DNA of 64,000 bases from contig JAFBJZ010000379.1 of the NCBI GenBank assembly GCA_016785225.1, forward strand, positions 428,501 through 492,500, read 5' to 3'. Of the stretch, positions 24,363 to 36,494 are shown piece by piece (position 1 is the first letter of the stretch; every line of letters begins with the position of its first letter). Source of the stretch: Psettodes erumei. Taxonomy: Eukaryota > Chordata > Actinopteri > Pleuronectiformes > Psettodidae. Position numbers and translations under genes: made by a program. The notes under the pieces were generated by a model, which was not told the DNA's origin, made no database searches, and was given only the letters and a program-made list of their open reading frames with translations.

Positions 24363-24402
<40 letters not shown>

Positions 24403-25256
24403 TTACCCCCCCCCCCCTTCCCTTCCTGGTCTATCTTCCTCTTTTGTCTGCGAGCACAGAGAACACTGAGTCCCTTTAAGACGGCTGCTGGGACAACGTA
24501 TGGCGCCCCCCCCTTTTGTGCGTCTGACAAACACAACGCTGGTTTCACTGGTGTGAGACAACACGTCGCGTTGTGCGTTTCCCGTCCCCGCTCCACCGGA
24601 ACATTCCCCTTTTTGTTTTTGTTCGATTTATTTATTTATTCGCGCCGAGGAAACTGAGGCTGATTCTGATTGGAGCGCAGCGCTGTCACTCACCCGCTCT
24701 GGAGGCGGGCCTAGCCTCGGGTCTTGTGTTGAGCTTAGATGAGTAACAGGCTGACCACTGGGTGACCCCCCCACCCCCACCCCCACCCTTCCCAAGCAGC
24801 CACCCACACCGCCCCTCCCTAAACCTCTCTCCCACACACACACATTCCCTCATCCAATCAGAACGCAGGGTTCTTTCACCCAATCAGAGATGAGTTTCTT
24901 CTTCCCTGTCACATCCTCCTTTCGTCAGCGAGCCTCCTCTGTCCTCCCTTCCTTATTCCCTTCCTTCCTTCCTTACTTCCTCGTTGTTCAGGGGTGAACG
25001 TTGGGTTCGCTTCACCTGAGCACTCCCCTCTCTCCGTCAGGTGTCCTCTAACGGGGGGGGGGACGTAGTCATGTGACGTAACCAAGATGGCGGCCACATT
25101 GCGTTCCTTAGCCCATACAGCCCAAACTATGTTGTGCGTTACTGATGCTGAATTGTGAGACGCTTGCTGACGCCTCTCAATTCACCTTTCGACCTTTGTG
25201 CATGTCCCCACCAGAGGAATGTAGTTTACCCCCCCCCACACACACACACACACACA

Positions 25257-25302
<46 letters not shown>

Positions 25303-25398
25303 GCGACCTGTCAAGCTGATGAAACTTTACTAGTCTCATGCAGGGATATCAGCACAGGAAATACGTTGGGAGGCAGCAAACACCTGCTGCCCCCCCCC

Positions 25399-25451
<53 letters not shown>

Positions 25452-27133
25452 ACAAACCACACACACACACACACACAAACTTGCTCAAGTTGGCAGACTG
25501 TGTTTTCTCCAGAGTCTGTTTGATCAACAGTTAAACAACACAAACGGAGTCCAGCTGCCGACTGCGTCGCCACGGCAACGCCCCCTGGCGTCGCGCGCGG
25601 CGGGAAATCGCACCAGGCCGCCGCGCGCACAAACCGACTTTTTATAAAATGCGACCCCCCCCCCTCTGCTTCCCCAGGCGTGGAAGAAGCGCTGGTTCAT
25701 CCTGCGCAGCGGGCGCATGAGCGGCGACCTGGACGTGCTGGAGTACTACAAGAACGACCACTCCAAGAAGCCCATCCGCGTCATCGACCTGCACTGCTGC
25801 GAGCAGGTGGACGCCAGCCTCACCTTCAAGAGGAAGGAGTTCCAGGACAGCTTCGTGTTCGACATCAAGACCTCGGACCGCACCTTCTACCTCGTGGCCG
25901 AGACGGAGGAGGAGATGAACAAGTGGGTGCGCGCCATCTGCCAGCTGTGCGGCTTCAACCAGTCGGACGACAACCACGGTAAGGAGGCCTCGCTCCGTTC
26001 CTCACGCTCCGTTCCTCGCTCCGTTCCTCGCGCCGATCCTCGCTCCGTTCGCGCTCCTTCCTCTGCGCTCGCCTCCGCCTCCGTTCCTCCTCGCCTCCTC
26101 CTCCGTTACTCACGCCGTTCCTCAAGCCGTTCCTCGCTCCGTTCCTCACGCCGCCTCCGTTCCTCGCTCCGTTCCTCGCTCCGTTCCTCACGCCTCGTTC
26201 ACTCACGCGCCGTTCCTCCGCTCCGTTCCTCTCACGCCGTTCCTCCTCTGCCTCACGCCGTTCCTCACGCCGTTCCTCAAGCCGTTCCTCACGCGCCTCC
26301 TCGCTCCGTTCCTCACGCCGTTCCTCCGGGTCCCATGAGCTGAGAGCAGGAGAACATCTCAGGTGGGCTCAGGTGTTTCAGTTTGACGATGATGGAGATA
26401 AATACCTTCGGGTTTACGACTCTCGCTGTCGTGCAGAACGGCGTTTGCTAAACGTGTTAAACGCAAAACATATTTTCTTCACATCTTCATCCTTCAGCCA
26501 CATGATCTCGCTGTTTTTTTTTCCGCGTCTGTTATTTGAGCGAGTGGAACAGGAACGTTTCTCGCCAAATAAATAGACACAGTGTCTGAGAGCGTAATTG
26601 ATTTTTCTCTCCGTGTTTTTAAAAAAAATTTCTATCTTCATCTCCGATTCAGGATGATGGAAATTTTTTCGATTCTGGACGAGGGCCATTTTTGTTTTTG
26701 GTGTTTTTGAAGTGGGCAGCAGACACACAGGCCCCTCTGTTGGCTTTGTGCGTTTGTGTAGAATTGTGCGCTCTGATCTCCTGCCAACGCTACGACAGAG
26801 CGGTGAGTCAAATTTAAACGTGACGCCTCCGCTCTCCTCGCTCGGAGCAGCGTGTTTATTTTAACACCGAGCACGAAAACCCCGCGCGGCTACTGTCGCT
26901 CCGGCTCGCGATGCGTTGTCGTTGTCGTCGTCGTCGTCGTTGTTGTTGTCGTCCTGCAGCTTCTCGACGTTGCTCCTCTGTCCACATGGCCGACCATCTG
27001 TGACGCGCGGCGTGTCCAGGTGTGGAATAACAAAAGCAGCTGTGGAGACGGGGCGATGATGTTCGCATCACGAGGGGATTCCCCCGCCCGCGCCTGGCCT
27101 GAGTTCAGTAATTAGCAGCAGGGTGTGGCGGCG

Positions 27134-27171
<38 letters not shown>

Positions 27172-27203
27172 CTGTGTTCAGTAATGTAGCAGTGTGTGTG
27201 TGT

Positions 27204-27257
<54 letters not shown>

Positions 27258-27776
27258 TGTGTGTGTGTGTGTGTGCGGGGGCTGACGTCATGACAGCTGC
27301 TGATCGAGCTCCCTCGAGCGTCGACATTAATTCGGTCGTGTAACTCAAACGTTACGTCGCTGTGACCCCCCCCCCCCCAATGTCCATACTCTGTTTTAGT
27401 GATGGGGGGGGGGGCACTCCTGCTCAGGATTTGTGTGTGTGTGTGTGTGTGTGTGTTCACATTTTCCACGTGCGTGACCTAAACGTCCCAGCGGTCGGAT
27501 TTGTGGGCGTCGTCTCCCCGCCGGATCAGCCGCTCGATTTCCCGCCGCCGACTTCAGCCGTGGGTCTTAAAATGAGACGGTTCGGAACCGACCCGCCGTC
27601 TTTCCTGACGTGCTTCCTCCTCCTCCTCCTCCTCCTCCTCCGGCCGGCCGGCGCCCTTTTTTTTATTATTTCCTGCTCTCGCTCTGTTTACTCTCTGCAG
27701 AAACATCTGTCGACTTGTTGTCGGTGTGAAGGGGAAAATAAAACTCATCAGCGCCGGCTAACTGTAGAGCTAGCTC

Positions 27777-27827
<51 letters not shown>

Positions 27828-28418
27828 ATACTGTATAAGCACAGAATGTTTATCTGAATCTTTCGTGATGATGCAGACCCACATGTTTCCCGTGAGTTTG
27901 GATATTAACTGATTAGCGAGCCGCTCAGCGTGTCGCCCGAGAAGAATTTAATCGGATCCGTGGAAATTTTTGAGAAAAAAAAAAACAAAAACAAACCGAA
28001 ACTTCCGGGTTGGCCCGTTCGTCACGTGGCGAGGAATTCCACTTTCGGTGCCGCATTCCCGCCGCGTGGGGAAAAATCTCAGCCTATTTTTGCAGAAAAT
28101 ATGGAGAGTCGATGACGTCGCTCGGGAACAGAAATACAGCGCGAGGACTTCCTGTCTGCCAGCTCGAGCGTTTATCAGCCTGAGGACAACCGTTCACAAA
28201 CATCTTTTTTTTTTTTCGCTGTGGAGAAGACACGTTGCGGGTTTTCCTCAGGGCCTGACAGCTGCAGATCCGCGTCGCCGTGGCACCTAACAGGCCGGGA
28301 ATTTCCTCTCCGGAAGAGAAAAGTTTTTTTTTCCTCTTTATGAAAACAACACAAACCGACAAACCCGGGGTGTTGCATACTGTGCGTGTTATCATATTTG
28401 TCGTTGTAACACACTTTG

Positions 28419-28452
<34 letters not shown>

Positions 28453-29005
28453 CGACCTGTTGTCTGGTTGGTTCCAGCCTCCGCCGCCTCTGTGAACCGC
28501 GACGGAAAGTTGACACATGACGACTCGGCGTTACACAACTCTGGTCGTGCCGCTTTGTTTCGCTTTCTGTCGCTCGCGCCGACCTCGGGGCGTCGTGCTC
28601 TTGAAGATTTACTTGTGGGTCGGTTTATTTGTGAAACAGTGAAAGTTGACAGTTAGCGCTGCACATATTGGCTTCTCTCTGCACATGTGTGCACATCTGC
28701 CCCCCCCCACACACACACACACACACAAAGTGCCCTCTGCCTTCATTGATTTTATTTGGGAGGCTCTGCAGCACCGGCGGATCAGGTTTCTGCCGTCTGC
28801 TGCCGCCGCCGCCGCCGCCGCGTCCGAGGGAGCGCCGGGAACCGGAGCCGCAGGCTCACGGGGCGAAGAGCGAGTCCGGTTCAGCTCGGCCCAGATTTTC
28901 TGCAGCTCGACGTCGAACGGACGCGAAAAGGAGGATGTTCGCACGGCACCTGCTGCTGTTTCCCGGCAGTGGGTGTTTGAGCGCTGTTGTTATCAGATGC
29001 TGATG

Positions 29006-29049
<44 letters not shown>

Positions 29050-32000
29050 TGCCGCCCCCCCACCGAGCACAATCTAATGAATGGAACATCATCTCGTCAA
29101 TCACGGGCTTTGTTCCGCTCCCTCCCGGGAGGATCATCTCCGCTCGGGGTTTTTACTCGTCAGCGTTCTTTGTGCCGTTTTTTTTTTTTGTTCCATCGTC
29201 TGCAGGACGGCTTCCACACGCTCTCTGTTCCCCCCCGGAGAAAAAAAAAACAAAAAAAAGTCTGCACTGTTTTTGAATTTAACTCTGGCCCTGAAGATGA
29301 TGTGGGAATGGAAAAAAAAAAAAAAAACAAGCTCAGTCAGCGTTTCCAGTTTTGGTCAAACGAAAGTGAAAAGTGCGTTTGAGGACTTGTCTCAACACGG
29401 CAACCAGCTTCAGCTGCCGGTTTAACGTCTGGCGACTTCCCCGCTCGCTCGTGCGCACAAAAGAAGAAGGAGGGAGTTGGTCTCGACTCCCCGGCAATGA
29501 TTAAAGAGGAAGCGGCGCGAGCGACACGGGGAAGGTGTTTGTTCTGCTCCTCTGCCGCCGCCGCCGCCGCCGAAAGAAACGGCGGTTAAAATGTGACCAC
29601 AGCTGGCAACAAATAAACCTTCCTTCACCAGACGTTCCCAGCGAACGACAAACATTCAGGCAGTTGTTGTGAAATCCGGCTCTTTGTTTTTTTTTTAGGT
29701 CTCATGTCGGCGGGTTCGGTGACGGAGGCGACCGCGTAACAAACCGTCCCCCGACTGTTTACATGCAAATCAGCTGACGTCTGTTTACACCTGTCTCCGT
29801 TTCTGTAATCAGCCGGGACAGGCCCGCCGCGCGCTCGCCGCGATTGGCCGGAGCGCGGAGATAATCCGATGCGGTTTCCGGTGTTTGGAGGACGTCCCTT
29901 CAGACGTTGTAAACCGCCTCCCAACGTTCGCTGGATACAGCTGAGTCATCGTTCGTTTCGATTCATCCGCGCGGGGACGTCTCGCACGTCAAAAAACTGG
30001 ATGCACAGCACAAGTCGTCTGGGCTTTTTCATCCAGAAATGAGCTTCAGGCCGTTTTTTAGACTCGCGGGGGCCCGGCGAGGCTTTTCAGGCGATCGATC
30101 GATTTGCGATCGGGTGGAGGGGAAAACATGAATGTGATCAGGAGGCTCCTGTGTGTCTGAGCTGCGTCTTATTTTTTTTTAAAGGGGACAGCGAAACGTC
30201 CACATCACTTTGTTCGCCTCAGACTGACGCCGCGCTCTCAGCCCGGGGCTGACATATAAATAATCTCTTACACAACCATTAAGGAAATTGCATTTCAGAT
30301 TGAAGGCAGGTGGACGGCGTCCCGATGAAAAGCCGCCGCTCTGAGAAAATCTCCCTCTCCCCTCCGTCGACACCCTCTCAGCTCAATAGGTCAACGCCGC
30401 GTTTTTTTTTTTTTTTTTCTATTTTTACGTCTCATTCCAGATTCGATTATCGTATGTCCTCGTCCAGTTCTGGCCGGGCCGGGAGGAAATGAGCGCGCTA
30501 CAAAGGACGTTCTTGTCCTCGCTGATCCGGCGGGGTTCTAATTTTGGCCCCCGAGACCAGCGGCCAGCCTATATTAGATTATGGCCGCGGAGCAGATGAG
30601 ACAGTAGGTGATGTATTACGGAGCGTAATTGGAAGATGGCGTATGAACTCAGGCGCTCTTTGACCCAGAATAGCAGCGCGTCGCCGGGAAGGCTCCTTTA
30701 CGACGCGGCGCTCCCAGGAATGTCGTGGGAACGAATTCTTTGTCTCCTTTTAAGCGTTTGATGTCGAAGCTTCGGAGAACCGGGTCCGGAGATGACGTGG
30801 GGCCGGTTCCTCCCGGTTTCTCTGTAAAAAAAAAAATGAGGGATTATAAATCTGCGTCTGGTTAATAAACCTTTTACCACTTTGCGCCCGAGTGTCACAG
30901 CACATTAGCCGGTGGAGGGAATGGGTGGGGGTTTCTGCGCTGCGGTTCCTCCGACTTGATGGAATCGCCTCCCGGTGGTAACATCCATCATCAGACCCAT
31001 TAGCGTCGGCGATGAGCCGCGCGGGCCGGACCGGGCTCGGCAACTCCAAACGCAAAAACCCGTTAAACCCGTCCTGGCGCGAGGTTTTTTTGCGCTTTGA
31101 ATTGCTCCTCGGCGTTAAAACCGCTGCTTGTGTGTGGGTGGGTGGAGGTGGAGGGTGGGTGGTGGAGGGGGTGGGGGGGCGAGGGGGCGGGGGTGGGGTT
31201 GGGGGTGACGTCCCACGATAAATCAATATATCTACCCGTGTTAGCGGGCCCGGTGCTCACCGCGCTGGGTGAAAGCTTTTACAAAGCTTTTTGTGGAGAG
31301 GGGAGATGAGGCCTAAACAGCCTGGGGAGGGAGGACTCACTCAGAACAATGGTGTAATTGTGGGTGTGGGGGGGGGGGTCCCTGCCTGTGGGGCTCACTG
31401 ATGTCCACTGGCCTGGGACACCCCCCCCACCCCCCCCGGCATGGCTCTGACCTCTTTTTAGCTAGCTGGGCTCCAGATTGGCCCCTCCCTCCTCTCACAC
31501 ACACACACACACACCCACACACACACTCACGCTGCACATCTGCGTGTGTTTTCTGTGTTCTCGCACCGTGACTCACACAACGCCCCCCCCCCCCAAAAAA
31601 AAAAAAAGTCAGTTTGACCCGTCACATGTTCTGCAAAGGTCCGATAGAGGAAGTTCTTTTGCAGATCTGATTTAAATCGGAGCTGACGTCGCTGATTAGA
31701 AGAGAAAATTGTGTTTTAGCTCATTTATCAAACATTTACTGGCACCGAATGTTTTTCTCTCTCCTTCGCGTCCTGTTCCGTCCCAAACGTTCGATTTTCG
31801 TCTCACGTTCCCGAGGTATCGCCTTTCTTTGTGAGATCGCATCTAACGACGAGTCAAAAAAATAATTGATGGATTAACAGAATAAAAAAAAAAAAAAAAA
31901 AATCATATTTTGGCGAACGTGGCATCTACTGCCAGAGAGATCGGATTCAGGTTGTTGTTTTTTTTTCCCCTCTCTCCCATCAGCTAGCGTCGCACGCAGC

Positions 32001-35000
32001 ACCACGGGTCGATGGATCGGCGGGCCGCCCACTCTCTGCTCCTGCGGCTCGCTCTGCGCCTCCTCGCCTTGGCCTCCCGCCCGATCTATTCGCAGCCTCC
32101 CCGTCTTCATTTTCTCTGCAGCTATTTCCACATTACTTCGTGCACGTTCGCATTTCGTTTTTGTGCCGGAGTAACGGAGGGGGCGGGGGGATTCGATAAA
32201 GGTTTTGTGATTCTGCGGGACGGTGTTGTGTTCTCACAGTCCCGCCGTGCACAACAGCGGTCGGGTTCGATAAAAATCAAACAAAGCACGCTGACCGTGG
32301 TCGGAGAGGATAAGTTGGATCATGTGATTTGGAAGCGCTCACACCCTGCAGCTCAAAAAAAAAAAAAAAAAAAAGAAAGAAAGAAAGCAGAGGGATCCTG
32401 TTTTCTCTCCTCCCTCGAGACAGATCCCTCTTCTCTATTGATCGCGGGGCAGACTGAAAGCTATTGAATACAAGGCTCCATGTAAAGCAAGGTCACATAA
32501 AGGCTTAAAACCCTCAAACCAGCGACACGCCGCCCTCTGACATCAGCGATCGTGGCGAACAAAAGGAAAATGTTTACGGGGGCGATTGATGGTGCAGAAA
32601 CTTACATTCTCCAATAATAATTTTAAAAAAAACAAACTTTTGCAGGTTAAACGATCAATAACTCCAGTTTCCCCCCCGTCCGTCCGCAGATGGCAGGTTG
32701 CACCACATGCCCCGCTCTGTCGGAGCAGATGTCAGGAGCTCCTCGGCCCCTCTGACCGGGGAGCGCAAGTCCTCGGCCCCCATCCACTCCAGCCAGCCGG
32801 TCCTCTTCACCTTCGACATGCCGGCGCGCCACGCGCACCACAGCTCCCTGTCCAACAGCGCCCCCCAGGACTACCTCCTCCTCCACCAGTGCATGAGCAG
32901 GAAGACGGAGAGCGCACGGTAAGGGTCGCGACCCCAAACCCCCCCCCGGGCGTCCTGTGTCGGTTTCCTGTTGTCCGTTGACGCGGGTCATCGTACAGGT
33001 TGGCGGCGCTTCCTCAGCTCAGAAGCCCCTCAGGGTTAGACCCACTGCTGCGGGGGGGGGGATGATCTGACTGCTTTGTGTGAGCCAGATACTGTAGATG
33101 ACAAGGTATATATTTAATTTAAAGGAATATTCCAAACTGTTTAATGTGAAAAACAGAAATATTCCTGTCTAAATTCTGACACAACCACCGAGCAATTCAA
33201 TTCATGGATTAAATTCTCTATGCAGACGATGTTATTTTATTTTAGCAATGTTGATATTTACTTAAAGATGAAATAAGCACATGGGAATGTTAATATAGGG
33301 TACGAACTACCAGAAAGATAAATCCGTGTCATTACATTAAAGCTAAATCACGTAAATTTAGTCATTTAAACCACAGAATCTGCTCGCCGTGTGACTGCAC
33401 GTACGCTACGTGGGCGTGAAGGCGCCGTCGTGCAGGAGAACAAAAGGGGCCGAGCGGCCGACGTCCAACGCGGCTCCTCCATTAACATTCCCCTCGCCTC
33501 CTGCTGCCGCCGTGCCCACTTCCAAGAGTCAAAATGCGGCCGTAATGATGATGATGATGCCGTTCAGTAGATAGCCGGCACAGCAGATGATCAATGAGGG
33601 TGAGACTGCAATTCATCACTCCTATGGATTCAGACTCGCCTGGGATAGAATAGAATATCCCCCACCCCCCATCCTGCAGGATTTGCACATAAATCTGCAG
33701 TGCCGGACCTCTCGGCAAACCCGGGGAAATCAAAACCCCTCGGTCCGTCTGCAGATATTTCTGCCGCTCCCTCTCTCTCTGCTAATGAAGACGGGGCGTT
33801 CGGCGACGGCAGGGGTATGATTCATGTCGGACTAAAATTAGCGTGATGACCGGCGCTGTGAATTCATCTCTCGCAAAAAGCCCCCATTCAGTCAGAGTGA
33901 TGGAAGGCAGGATGATGAACGTATTATTGATTGATTGAAATCCTTGGCTGACAGAAGATGGATTGATGAAACGCGGCACGCCGTCTGACAGGAGGGAGAA
34001 ATGGAGTCGGAGGGAGCAAAATGCTATGCCGATATTAATTGTATTGCTTTGATGCGTAATTCATTCAAAACTGTCAGATTGAGCGTTACAATCCTGCGAC
34101 GCGTGTGCATAAAAATACCAGGAGAGATTAGCACAGGCCGGGCCCTCGCTCGGCTAACAGGCCGCTAACGTCCGAGCTGCGGGGTCGCTGGAGCTGGCAC
34201 TCAAGGTCGGGCCCGTCAGAGCAGCCTGGATAAATGAGGCCCGTCCCCGGGGGAGCCCGACCGAGGCCGGCGAACTGTGGGAAAGTCGCGGCGTTCGCCC
34301 TCCGAACGGGACGCCCGCTTCCTGTCGACATGCCGAAAACATGCGAACCGATCCGCTTTTCTGGGTGGGAGAAAAAAAACAAAACAAAAAACAAACACTG
34401 ATTGATAACTTGTGCTAAAGCTGCAGGAAGGTGCGGTTTGTAAAGATGCGGCGGTGCAGTTTCCTCCGCAGCGCCGCGGTGCCACCATGTGGAGGTTTGG
34501 GGAGTTACACGGAAGTTGTTTGATAAACATCTGAGCTGAGCACGCCGTGTCCTCGCCCGTGTTGCAGGAGTGCCAGTTTCTCCCAGGCCACGCGGAGCAA
34601 TCTGTTCATGGGGAGCGACTCCGCGGTGCAGAAACTCTCCCACGGCTTCTCCCACTGCCTGAACGACATGGGGGCGCAGCTGCACGGCTTCTACAGCCTG
34701 CCCAAGCCGGGGAAACACCAGGCGGCGGCGGCGGCGGCGTACGATGACCAGGAGGCCTGCTACGTGCTTCCGCGGGGCTACAGCGCCGAGGCGCCGGCCC
34801 ACGGCGGCTTGGGCGAGCCGGAGCTGGAGAACGAGGAGGTGTACACCTTCAAGACGCCCTGCAACGCCCTCGCGGCCGCCGCGCACGGCGGCGAACGGCC
34901 CGCGGACAACTACGACCTCCCCACGCCGCCGGGCTCCTTCTACCAGATCCCGCGGACGTTCGATAAGAACCACAACGCCCTGACGCCCTCCAGCTCCGAG

Positions 35001-36450
35001 TCGTCCTGCGCTCCCCCGCCCAGGCCCCCGAAGCCCAGCCAGGGGCCGGAGGGGCCGTGGGGGAGCCCCCAGTCGCTGGGGAGCCAGAACGGAGAGGTGA
35101 CGTCCGCGGTGTCGGTCATCCCGCGCAGGAACACGCTTCCCGCCGTGGAGAACATCAGGCTGCACAGAGGTAACCGCTCCTGGCGCGCGCGCGTCTTTCC
35201 AAATCGCACATTTCACCTGTTTCCTGTTTTTTCGAAAAAAGAAAAAAAAAAAGCGAAGCTCCGACTCCATCGCCGCGTCCTCTTGCGACGCTGCAGTGAC
35301 TTTGCACTTCCTTCCCCACCCCGCCCGCCCGCCCGGCTTTCTCTCGCGCCCTTCCCTCTTCCTGTGTCTCTCGTTCTACTGATTTAACACCAGCGGCCGA
35401 GCAGAAACAAAGGGCCCAGTCTAGCAGACACTGCTCTGTTGAGACACTAATGAAATTCAAGCCTGCTCCAGAATGTTTCGTTCCAGGCTGATGAGCAATA
35501 AAAAAAAAAAAAAAAAAAAGCGGTGGCGGACACAATGCGCCGCCTCTTAGCATGCTCCCCGCGGTCGGGCCCGGCGTAGCCGCGGGCGAGACGTGAACCC
35601 GCGACCCTCGTTAGCGAGGCTGCTCGCACACCTGTGCTGCACGGGCTCATTATAAGTCAGCGAGGCGTTTAATTAAATGTCGCTCGTGTTCTGTTTGTTT
35701 CATCGGAAAAATGCGAGTTTACTCCTCGGCCGCTTTTCTGGTAAATATCGGTTCCTCCCCCCTCTCCTCTCGCTCGCAGGCTCCTCCTTCGAGACGAACA
35801 GCCATCACCGTCCCGTCCATTTCAACAGCTCGGGCCAGTCGGTGGAGTCCGTCAACGACGGCTTCAGCTCCTACCTGGTGAGTTTTCCCCCCGCGATCCC
35901 GCCGCGGAGACGTTTTTCCGAGGCGCGGCTTTCCCCGTCTCATCCATCCGCGTCGCCCGTCATCCAGAGAACCAAACCCCTGCTGACCCGCTCGGACAGC
36001 GGCAACTCGGACGACAACTACGTGCCCATGAACCCGGGCTCCTCGCCGCTCAGCGCCGCCCAGGCCGACAGCCCCAAGAACATCTACATCCCCATGAGCC
36101 CCGGGCCGCATCACTTCGACTTCCCGGGTTTCTCGGCGACGTTGCCCGCCCGCAAGGGGAGCAGCGCCTCCCTGTGCCACAGGCCCGCCCGCCTCAGCGA
36201 CGTCACGCCGCCGCCCATCAACCGCAACCTCAAACCCAACAGGAAGTGTGAGTTTTTGGCCCCGCTCCGTTAATTGTATTTTCGATTTAAAAAAAAAAAA
36301 AAAAAAAAGATTTTTATCAGACAGCATTCCGCTCTTGTTTCCCGCAGCGAAGCCGACACCTCTGGATCTGAAGAACAACGGGATCATTGACGAGCTGCCG
36401 TTTAAGAGCCCGGTCACCATGTCCTGGACACGGCCCGTGTGAGTCCCGTG

Positions 36451-36494
<44 letters not shown>

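Larger units (their letters stand above)
15452..25677 (+). other. gab2: GAB2 intron 1
   Basis: 10.2 kb, the most microsatellite-dense part of the window. It holds inverted (CA)n/(TG)n pairs, a 15-bp minisatellite (16622-16722), T runs at 17632-17653 and 18961-18986, G-rich tracts at 22880-23130, and a candidate internal promoter at 24850-25100. GC-rich unique stretches at 17890-18300 and 21190-21780 show no coding signal. No nested gene is supported. Confidence 0.85.
25979..32689 (+). other. gab2: GAB2 intron 2
   Basis: 6.7 kb. It opens with a roughly 12-bp minisatellite (25991-26334), then TG arrays (27136-27275, 27443-27465, 27779-27826, 28420-28451, 29008-29048), a G-rich stretch at 31134-31206 and A runs near 31884 and 32356. 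Unique, enhancer-like sequence lies at 30550-30690. No coding gene is visible. Confidence 0.85.

Noticed and set aside
35560..35660. tRNA-like T-arm and hairpin on the minus strand
   Set aside because: A GCGGG/CTCGC stem with a seven-base loop and a nearby hairpin can be drawn, but the B box is off consensus and no acceptor or D arm is found.
35719..36420. 233-codon minus-strand frame over GAB2 exons 5-7
   Set aside because: Antisense shadow of coding exons that also crosses their introns.
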